A stretch of DNA of 64,000 bases from Salvelinus alpinus (lineage: Eukaryota > Chordata > Actinopteri > Salmoniformes > Salmonidae): NCBI RefSeq assembly GCF_045679555.1, contig NC_092096.1, positions 22,103,211 through 22,167,210 of the forward strand, given 5' to 3'. The position numbers and the translations under genes are program-made. Shown here piece after piece: positions 54,360 through 64,000 of this stretch (position 1 is its first letter; each line of letters begins with the position of its first letter). Under the pieces are notes generated by a model. It was given only the letters and a program-made list of their open reading frames with translations, was not told where the DNA came from and ran no database searches.

Positions 54360-56582
54360 TGTAACGATTCTCCTCTTCGTCTGAGGAGGAGTAGGAAAAG
54401 TCAGACCAATGTGCAGCGTGGTAAGTGTCCATAATTAGATTTTTAATAAATCAAATGAACACAGAACAAAATAACAAAAACACGAACAAAAAAACGAAAC
54501 AGTTCTGTATGGTGAAACACAGAAATTAACTACCCACAACCCATAGTGGGAAAACAGGCTACCTAAGTATGATTCTCAATCAGAGACAACGATCGACACC
54601 TGCCTCTGAGAACCATACTAGGCCAAACACATAGAAATATAACACACAGAACAAAACATAGAATAACAACATAGAATGCCCACCCCAACTCACGCCCTGA
54701 CCAAACTAAAATAAAGACATAAAAAAGGAACTAAGGTCAGAACATGACAGTACCCCCCCCCCCCCCCCCAAAAGGTGCGGACTCCGGCCGCAAAACCTGA
54801 ACCTATAGGGGAAGGTCTGGGTGGGCATTTCACCGCGGTGGCGGCTCTGGTGCGGGACGTGGACCCCACTCCACCATAGTCTTGGCCCACTTATGTGGCA
54901 CCTTTGGAGCGGCGACCCTCGCCACCGACCCCGGATTGGGGACCCTAACAGCGGGCCCCGAATAGACGGGAGACTCTAGCAACGCCGGAGTGAAGGGTGG
55001 CTCTGGCAGCTCCTGACTGACGGGCGGCTCTGGCAGCTCCTGACTGACGCGCGGCTCTGGCAGCTCCTGACTGACGCGCGGCTCTGGCAGCTCCTGACTG
55101 ACGGGCAGCTCTGGCAGCTCCTGACAGACAGGCAGCTCAGGACAGACGGGCGGCTCTGGCAGCTCAGGACAGACGGGCGGCTCTGGAAGCTCAGGACAGA
55201 CGGGCGGCTCTGGCAGCTCAGGACAGACGGGCGGCTCTGGCAGCTCAGGACAGACGGGCGGCTCTGGCAGCTCAGGACAGACGGACGGCTCTGGCAGCTC
55301 AGGACAGACGGACGGCTCTGGCAGCTCAGGACAGACGGGAGAACCTGGAGGGAGGAGACGGAGAGACAGCCTGGTGCGTGGGGCTGCCACAGGACCCACC
55401 AGGCTGGGGAGACCTACAGGAGGCCTGGTGCTTGGAGGAGGCACCGGAAGGACCGGGCTGTGGGGGAGCACTGGAGCTCTGGTGCGCAGCCTTGGCACCA
55501 CTCCTCCAGGCTGGATGACCACTTTAGCCCGGACCCTCCAGAGTGCAGGCACAGGTTGAACCGGGCTGTGGGTGAGTACTGGAGATCTGGTGCATACCAC
55601 ACGCACCTCTCCCTTAGGCTCAATGCCCACATTCGCCCGGCATGGGCGGAGCGCAGGCATAGGACGCACTGCACCCTCCCAGCGCCCCGGAGACACAGCA
55701 CGCAGAGCCGGCGCAGGGTACCCTGGGCCGAAACGGCGTACCGGAGACCAAACACGCTGGGCCGGCACAATACGCCCTGGCTGGATGCCCACACTCGCAT
55801 GGCACTTGCGGGGGGCTGGCCTATAGCCCACCGGGCTATGAGCGCATACTGGCGACACCGTGCGCTTGACCGCATAACACGGTGCCTGACCAGTACTGCG
55901 CTTCTTCCGGTGAGCACGGGGGGTTGGCTCAGATATATCACCTGACTCCGCCAATCTCCCCGTGTGCTCCCCGCAAATTTCTTTTTTTGGGGGGGCTGCC
56001 TCTCGTGCCTGTTGCGCTGCCTTACCTCATACCGCCGCCGCTCAGCTTTCGCTGCCTCCAGTTCTTCCTTGGGGCGGTGATATTCCCCAGCCTGTGCCCA
56101 GGGTCCCTTACCGTCTAGTATCTCCTCCCAAGTCCAGGAGTCCTGAACCCGCTGCTCCTGGGTGCCACGCTGCTTGGTCCGGTTGTGGTGGGTGATTCTG
56201 TAACGCTCGTCTTCCTCCTCTTCTGAGGAGGAGTAGTAAGAAGGATCGGAGGACCAATGCGCAGCGTGGTAAGTGTCCATATTTTAATAAAGAAATAGAA
56301 CACTGAACAAAAAAGTGAACGAACGAAAACGAAACAGTCCCGTATGGTGAAAACACAGACACAGGAACAATCACCCACAACACACAATGATAATCAGGCT
56401 ACCTAAATATGGCTCCCAATCAGAGACAACGTCTGACACCTGCCTCTGATTGAGAACCATATTAGGCCAAACACATAGAAACAGAATAACATAGAAAAAG
56501 GAAAATAGACTACCCACCCAACTCACGCCCTGACCATACTAAAACAAAGACATAACAGCAAAACTAAGGTTAGAACGTGACA
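54360..56582 (-). mobile_element. Non-autonomous LTR retroelement, older relative of 35354-39210
   Basis: LTRs at 54360-54749 and 56199-56582 (about 385-390 bp) are alike but visibly diverged. They begin TGTAACG and end GACA. A G-rich polypurine tract adjoins the left LTR on the minus strand. The inside encodes the same kind of acidic block (YYSSSEEEEDERYR, SWTWEEILDGKG) and a 27-bp, nine-codon array (CPELPEPPV type, about 55000-55340). No polymerase or integrase is seen. The flanks do not form a target duplication (CTTAT against TAATC). Older than the 35-kb element and probably broken in a few places. Confidence 0.8.
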
Positions 56583-56587
56583 TAATC

Positions 56588-58010
56588 CCAGTAAAAATTC
56601 CCTGTTTTAGGTCAGTTAGGATCACCACTTTATTATATGAATGTGAAATGTCACAATAATAGTAGAGAGAATGATTTATTTCAGCTTTAATTTCTTTCAT
56701 CACATTCCCAGTGGGTCAGACGTTTACATACACTCAATTAGTATTTGGTAGCATTGCCTTTAAATTATTTAACTTGGGTCAAATGTTTCGGGATAGCCTT
56801 CCACAAGCTTCCCACAATAAGTTGGGTGAATTTTGGCCCATTTCTCCTGACACAGTTGGTGTAACTGAGTCAGGTTTGTAGGCCTCCTTGCTCGCACACG
56901 CTTTTTCAGTTCTGCTTTCAGGGCTTTGTGATGGCAACTCCAATACCTTGACTTTGTTGTCCTTAAGCCAATTTGCCACAACTTTGGAAGTATGCTTGGG
57001 GTCATTGTCCATTTGGAAGACCCATTTGCGACCAAGCTTTAACATCCTGACTGATGTCTTGAGATGTTGCTTCAATATATCCACATAATTTTCTCTCCTC
57101 ATGATGCCATCTATTTGTGAAGTGCACCAGTCCCTCCTGCAGCAAAGCACCCCCACAACATGATGCTGCCACCCGTGCTTCACAGTTGGGAAGGTGTTCT
57201 TCGGCTTGCAAGCCTCCCCCCTTTTCCTCCAAACATAACAATGGTCATTATGGCCAAACAGTTCTATTATTGTTTCATCAGACCAGAGGACATTTCTCCA
57301 AAAAGTACGATCTTTGTCCCCATGTGCAGTTGCAAACCGTAGTCTGGCTTTTTTGGGCGGTTTTGGAGCAGTGGCTTCTTCCTTGCTGAGCGGCCTTTCA
57401 GGTTATGTCGATATAGGACTCGTTTTACTGTGGATATAGATAATTTTCCTGAACAGTATGACGGCTGCGTGGTCCCATGGTGTTTATACTTGCGTACTAT
57501 TGTTTGTACAGATGAACATGGTACCTTCAGGCGTTTGGAAATTGCTCCCAAGGATGAACCTGACTTGTGGAGGTCTACACATTTGTTTTGGAGGTCTTGG
57601 CTGATTTCTTTTGATTTCCCCATGATGTCAAGCAACAAGGCACTGAGTTTGAAGGTAGGCCTTGAAACACATCCACAGGTGCACCTCCAATTGACTCAAA
57701 TGATGTCCATTAGCCTATCAGAAGATTCTAAAGCCATGACATCATTTTATGGAATTTTCCAAGCTCTTTAAAGGCACAGTCAACTTAGTGTATGTAAACT
57801 TCTGACCCACTGGAATTGTGATGCAGTGAATTATAAGTGAAATAATCTGTCTGTAAGTAATTGTTGGAAAGATTACTTGTGTCATGCACAAAGTAGATAT
57901 CCTAATTGACTTGCCAAAACTATAGTTTGTTAACAAGAAATGTGTGGATGGTTGAAAAACAAGTTCTAGTTACTCCAACCTAAGTGTATGTAAACCTCTG
58001 ACTTCAACTG
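56588..58010 (-). mobile_element. Tc1-like element, end-truncated, duplication copy 2
   Basis: Starts internally at CCAGTAAAAATTCCCTG and ends CTCTGACTTCAACTG before TA. The left inverted repeat is missing where the LTR element begins. Transposase frames ([33 protein letters not shown]) are broken. Confidence 0.85.
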
Positions 58011-58013
58011 TAC

Positions 58014-58531
58014 ATATAGACATATTAAACATCTGACTTATTATTTACATTATGTTCCTCATGTCATTTTTAGACGGCCAAAGGAATGGACAGCTGGAGC
58101 TGGGCACTCAACTAACAGGACGCTGAACAGCTTCTACCTCCACGTCATAAGACTGCTAAATAGTTAGTTAGCCAATAGCTACCTGGACTATCTGCATTGA
58201 CCCTTTTTGGACTAACTCTTTTGACTCATCACCTACGCTGCTGTTACTGTTTATTATCTATCCTGTTGCCTAGTCACTTTATCTCACCTATATGAACATA
58301 TCTACCTCAATTACCTCATACCGCTCCACATCGACTCTGTACTGGTACCGCGTGTAACGTTACATAGCCAAGTTATCGTTACTCATTGAGGATTTATTCC
58401 TTGTGTTATTATTTTTCTATTATTTCTCTTTCTTTCACTCTGCATTGTTGCGAAGGGCCCGTAAGTAAGCATTTCACTGTTAGTCTACATCTGCTGTTTA
58501 CGAAGCATGTGACATAACATTTGATTTGATG
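58014..58531 (+). mobile_element. LINE 3'-end fragment, duplication copy 2
   Basis: Parallel to 47197-47712 with scattered differences. Confidence 0.65.
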
Positions 58532-58679
58532 ATCAGGTTCACACAATGTCTACAAATATACACAAGTTGTCAGAGAACACAAAAGATTAGACATACCCTT
58601 ACATATGACCTAAAATGACAGACTAATTCAAAAGCCATTCAATAACCTTTCAGTTTGAGAAAATGGCAGCTCAACTTAC

Positions 58680-59210
58680 CCAGCTCATCCTGTGTGAAGC
58701 TGTCGGGAGGGTTCACATACTGCATAGTTGAGACGTTCAGCTTCCAGTAGTGTTTTGTACATCGGACCGTCCTGTATCAGAAAAACCTTTCAGTCCCATT
58801 GAATAGATATGTTATATCTAAGCCTCGGTATTAAAGTGGAAGTTCAGGATTTTACAACTTGATGTTAGATGGTTCCTCAGCCTGAAAGTCGTCTATGGGC
58901 CAGGAGAAACTGTAATCCATGGTTCGGTATTCTCTAAACAGCCGCTACAAACTCCAGCTATCTTTAGTTGTAGAGTCCTGAACTTCCCCTTTAAGTCTAC
59001 TTACCTTCCATCTAAGTCCTCTATGTCTTTGATGAACAGGCCTCCTTGGTGTTTGCATTGGTTCTTGCAGGCTTTCAGCTCTCCATTTTCTTTGTATATG
59101 ATGTAGCACTTGCCATCATCTGGGCTCCTCTTAAAGTTGATGCCATCTTTGAGTGAGAACACCGCCTCAGAGTCCAGCGACAGAACTGTCTTTGAAGACT
59201 GGGCTGTCAT
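58680..59210 (-). pseudogene. cmah: Second copy of CMAH exons 1 and 2
   Basis: Exon 1 coding part is 59005-59210 and exon 2 is 58680-58771. Both have intact splice sites and the same lengths (206 and 92 nt) as the copies at 48183-48388 and 47858-47949. The encoded peptide is identical; the four nucleotide differences are all silent. The Rieske ligands C52, H54, C73 and H76 are kept. No later CMAH exon follows before the next copy of exon 1, about 10.3 kb downstream in transcription direction. It could be a spare promoter-exon unit of one gene, the remains of a tandem gene, or a misplaced allele in the assembly. Confidence 0.75.
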
Positions 59211-60079
59211 TTGAGTGGTGGAATTGAAGTGCTGATGAGAAAAGTAGAGGAGTATAAGTGGATGGTACTCGTAAGAAGAATTTACAGGTGAACAAAACAG
59301 TCAAAACAGTCATAGATAAAGGCAACAAAAGGCAACAAAAAATCTATCAACCAGAGAAAATGTCTAACTGGCCTTATATCCTAATCAGCAGACAACTGTT
59401 CTGTAAACATCAGCCCCAGAGGCTTGTGGGAAGTCCAAACAAAAGTAAGTGACATTGCTACAGAATCACAGTGTTCAGACAATACAATAATAATCAGTGT
59501 GTCCTCGGTCCTTGTATCTCCAGTCTGGCATCAAACACTATCAACAGATGTGAGTTTAATCCATAACATACAGCATCGAGGCAAGTGACCATCAACTCGA
59601 GTATCACAAACAAAACACTGGAAATCGTGTATTACAGAAAGGGGAAATATATGAATATGCGGTACCACTTTACTTGACACCTAGTGTCATAACACGTTAT
59701 GACACGGTCATAATCATGTCATACTATGTCATAACAGCTGACATAACTTGTCATAACCTGTCATAATATGCTCATAACACTGTTACATATGTTAGACCTG
59801 TTGTGACATATATTACGATATTTTATGGGTGGTTATGACACATAAGAGTTTCAAAACCCACAAAACCTACCACACAAGGCAAAACATTCCATTACACCAT
59901 AGCCTACGTGTCAACAGTATTTAAAAAAATTGACTATATTAAATTATCATTGTAATTGCACACAAATTGATATCAGACATGCACTTACCCCAATACTCTG
60001 TTTCTGATGACTGGGATGAATGCAAGAGCAGAAGCAGGACAAGACACCTTCTTTTTGACAGATGACTGATATAAGGGCA

Positions 60080-60095
60080 TGTACGTGACAGGCCT
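60080..60095 (-). promoter_or_regulatory. Lost CCAAT box in duplication copy 2
   Basis: Copy 1 reads TACGTGATTGGCC (49291-49303); copy 2 reads TACGTGACAGGCC. The minus-strand CCAAT is therefore present upstream of candidate CMAH exon 0 in copy 1 and absent in copy 2. Function is inferred only. Confidence 0.25.
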
Positions 60096-63000
60096 ATCTG
60101 GCGTATATGATTATGATGGTCATAATGCTTCTTGACAGTGTCAAAGTGTATTTTCTTAGTCCAAGTAAAGTGACACAGGATGGTCACAGTGTCATAAAGT
60201 GTATTTTCTACAAGTTGTTTAAAATATGATAGAGAGAGAGAGAGAAAGAGAGAGAGACCTGAACCTACATTTTAGACAATAGCACAGATTCAAAGAACGA
60301 AACATTATACCGTTATATTTACATGTTCTTGGTTAGTTCAAATGATTAATATCTAAATTCAAACAAATGTCAGTTCCTCATAGAGTACTGTGACACTTTG
60401 GGAACTAAATATTACATTGCAATGTATGGAATTATCAGGAGCAGACCTGGGTACAAATACATGCGTATTTATATTTTAAATACTTATTTTATGTGTGAAT
60501 ATGAGTTGTGGTCAAAATTCACTACCTCTTTTAACATTTCCTACAAATAGCCTACTATCTGAAAACAATTTTCAAATATTGTTTCCAAACACATTCTTGC
60601 AAATACCCTAGGAACAAACAGAAAGTGGGTTCAAATGCGTAGAGTATTTAAATATTTTTATATTTCAATCATTTCAAATGCAGAAAAATGCTTTCCAAGT
60701 GTATTTCCAAATACATTTCGATATTCAACTACATGTATTTTCAAGTAAATACTTACTTCGAAATGTCTTTGAAAGTTAATGAAATAACCCAAATTTGAAC
60801 ATGGGTCTGATTAGGAGACATTTTTTTTGGTTGTAAGAGCAATCATCCTCAATTCATTGTTTTTTATTTCAGCTCATATGACTGAAATTCATCCAAAGTT
60901 AACTTGTAAACTTCAAATTCAATTAACAGTTTCAGCAAACCCTTTCTTTCAGGACTTGACAAATAAAAACAATGTAGAGTTATATTTGGTATGTTCAGGG
61001 ATTTCCGGGATCCTTGGGACGTCCCTACCCTAAACCCTAACCCTAACCATAACCCCTAACCTTAACCTCGACCCTATTCCTTAACCTGAACTTCTATGGG
61101 GTAGGGAAATTGCAAGGATCCCGGATAACATAAATATTTGGTGTACAGCACACCGATACAGGCAGAAAGTGGTAAATATGATTCAAGGATAGATAAGTAG
61201 AGCACAAAATAATGTTTTTCAGTCAATTTTCTTTTACATTCATCTTTTGAACTGTTATTGTAATTCGATGTAATTCTTCTGCATTTTAATCTTTTGAGAG
61301 TTCACAGAGCTTAATTTATGTAAACTACCATGAGCAAAATATATAAATTAGCTAAATGTTTTAATGCTATTAAGTGCTATCCTCTGGGAATACAATGTAC
61401 ATCTCGCTGTATATGTTTGTAGCGAAATAAATGAAATTCAATATTATAATGTATTTATCTGTTAAACAACTTTTGCCTGTCATCTTTAAACAATGTACAG
61501 ATCTTAATAGTCACAACATAGCAAATATTAAGAGAGAAGCATAAATAATAAAGAGCATTACCTTGTGCAGACTGTTATGTTGACTTGACACTTTGGAATT
61601 TGAAGTTTAGACCCAGATGAGTCTTTCTTTGTGCATTTGCATTGAGCAGTGAACAAATTGTTGGTGCTTAACAAGAAGAAACAAGTGTTTGCCTCAGGAA
61701 ATCCACTCGAAAGAAAAGAGGTTGTCGTGGCTGAATCAGAATTAGTTAGGTAACATATATAAATAAGATGTTTTAGATATCTTTATGCTTGTCATTAGAA
61801 TGTCTTCTTTTGAACTATACTGTTGGCAGTTGAATTTTCCTTTCTCTTTAGGGAAAAGTCACTTGGGGCCCAGAGAGGGGAGGTCAGGCTAGTCTTTTAC
61901 ATGTCTGGTAATATGTGAATCATCTGTGAAACCATGTGAAGGGCTCCATTATGTCTGTAATCCAGTCACTCATAGGCGGAAATCCCAGGGGGGACGGGGG
62001 GGACATGACCCCCCCATCCTGGGAAAAATATGATTTGTCCGACCCAATATATTTGTAAACATAACTATGTAATTTCAATATTATTAATAATACGCAATGA
62101 ATGCACTTATGCTGATTATAGACACTTAATAGCGCGTTTTTAAGTTTCAAAAGATTGCGACCACCGCCCTTTTCCTCACAATGGTTTGATCCACTGCCAG
62201 TTCCTTAGCTGGCAAGGTAAAAGAGGGTTCGTATCTACTGTGTGAAAGGCACTCAATGCACGTAACTGACATGAGGTTTATCTAGTCAATCGGCCATTGC
62301 AATGTTTTTTTTTATGTTGGCAGGGTTCACACACACACACACTAGCTGAATTTGCAGAGCTAGCACGCAAACTAAAGCAAACACTAACCATCAAGCTAGC
62401 TAGTACCTATTCCATTTATGTGGCGTCGTCAAAGATGGAATCTTTGCTATCGTCAGTTTATTCCAAGATCAGCATGCAGCTGTAGTGCTTCAAAGTTCCT
62501 GTGATAAGGTTAGCGATAAACTGAAGTCCAAACTGAACAGAACAGAACTACACTCTCTTCTACCATTGTCTTAAATATATTTAATGGTCTCGTTGCAAAA
62601 GCTAAATTGTCGCTAGTGAAGTTTTTTATTTTATTTCACCTTTATTTAACCAGGTAGCAAAGATTTTAGCAAACACCACAGAAACGGAATTGGTGCTCGC
62701 TAGCTTTGCAAATTCAGCTATTGTTGGAAGCCAGCCAATATGAAACAAACTATATTAAAATTACGAAAGGTTGCAGCATATGTTGTGTAAATGGTGAACT
62801 CATACAGCTGTCAACTCTTGTCACTGCAATCCGTTTCACATTTGCTAGCTACTGTGAACGCTGCGTGTAACACATCCGGTGTCAGGATAAATAAAAAGCA
62901 AGGTCTGCTAACTTTCTTTAATTATGTTTAATTACCGCAAACAATGAATGGCAAATGCAATTTTCGTATATACGGGTTCGCTGTATCACCGCGCAGGGTA

Positions 63001-64000
63001 AACAGGGAACTGGCAGGAAGTACGTAAACAGCTGTTCTTATACTGTGATGACGTAGTTCCAACGCGCCTGTTGGCCTATCACAGTAGAGGCTGAGCGCGG
63101 ACTCTTGCTCCGCCTTTGGGGGCACCCGAACTTGTCCAAGCCCCTTGGCGCTTTTCTTTGTCCACATCTGGTTGCTGGGTAGAGTAGCTCCGTCTTGTGT
63201 CTCCCCTTGATTCTTCACCCAAACAATTCCTAATATGGTACTGAACAGTCTCTCAACCTCCCTGGTTGGCCTAGAGTGATGCACCCCTCCCCTCTCCAGA
63301 CTGACCACAGCTTTTATGGCCTGTGTTGGTCAGTCCTTACACACCTACACACACACACCCATCTGTATTGTTTGTGTGTGTGTGTAACAAAACAATATTC
63401 ATCTTCAAACAATATGCTAACAGGCTATAGTGCATAAACATAAATCCTAACACTACCTTTTAGATCGAAACACATATAGAATGATAGAAGATAAGATGAT
63501 AGAAGCCCATCTCCTACTGTAAATAACCTACACACTGTGTGTGTGTGTAGCCAGCCAGCCAGGTAGAAAAATGGCAGAAAAAATAAAAAAGATCAGAGTA
63601 TTTTTCAGTACACCAAAACGCAAAGTAAGAACCCTAGTAGCCTAATATCTCAAAGACTAGTTGATAAAATGTTCATAAGAAAGAAGTGAAATGCTAATGG
63701 AAATGTTTCACAATGATGTCAATAGGCAGAGCAGGCAACAGATGGCACACAGACAGCAGAGTTGGGGACAGATATGCAGGGACAGACTGGCAGAGACAGG
63801 GAGTCTCAGGTAAGTTTGTTGAGTCTTTGTTTGGCAACATTATGAAAGGTTCTCAAAATTATTTTTTGTAAAATAGGGACATAATTGGAAAATGCATGGA
63901 CACCCCCACTCTCAACTTAAACTGGTGACTGAACTAAGATTTGTTTAAGGCAATTGTATTGCTGTTGTGACTAATTGTGTAGTTTTGGGTACCGGTAGTT

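Larger units (their letters stand above)
56586..64000. repeat. Segmental duplication, copy 2 (runs off the window)
   Basis: Direct-orientation match to 45578-53339. Starts inside a Tc1 element exactly after the LTR element and continues to the last base. Carries CMAH exons 1 and 2 again, but no later CMAH exon. Confidence 0.95.

Overview
The window looks like a salmonid fish genome (trout, salmon or char). Intron-split vertebrate genes sit in very repeat-rich DNA. The repeats include several decayed Tc1/mariner copies, tRNA-derived SINEs, a SINE with a 5S rRNA-like head, palindromic MITEs, LINE 3' tails and two related non-autonomous LTR elements. Four host loci can be read exon by exon with consistent splice sites and phases. 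Left part, plus strand: the 3' half of a uromodulin-like gene (FN3-like exon, SEA-like region, EGF, ZP domain, membrane anchor; best match UMODL1), then a complete ten-exon KRR1 (small-subunit processome factor, 380 residues). Tail to tail with KRR1, on the minus strand, is a complete five-exon GLIPR1-like CAP-superfamily gene (271 residues). The KRR1/GLIPR1 convergent pair is a known vertebrate neighbourhood. Right part, minus strand: CMAH (CMP-Neu5Ac hydroxylase), with two Rieske-domain exons and nine downstream exons spread over 16 kb. The exons for the central metallo-beta-lactamase-like segment are not found between them. A head-to-tail segmental duplication (about 45.58-53.34 kb against 56.59-64.0 kb, reaching the window edge) repeats CMAH exons 1 and 2. 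The two copies differ at four coding positions, all silent. Between the copies lies an LTR element (54.36-56.58 kb). Another LTR element (35.35-39.21 kb) sits in a CMAH intron; its two 487-bp LTRs look identical and it has a 5-bp target duplication. It contains a 100-N assembly gap. The most unusual signal is a set of tandem duplications that start on or span 5' splice sites: 12 units of 46 bp at KRR1 exon 7, six of 43 bp at KRR1 exon 8, two of 38 bp at GLIPR1 exon 3, and three of about 68 bp at the next-to-last CMAH exon. KRR1 intron 4 also holds a 23-bp minisatellite open in all six frames and a 1.6-kb Ala/Thr-type codon-periodic array. Long open frames in these arrays are not treated as genes. 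All gene names rest on reading translated exons by eye; no database search was possible.
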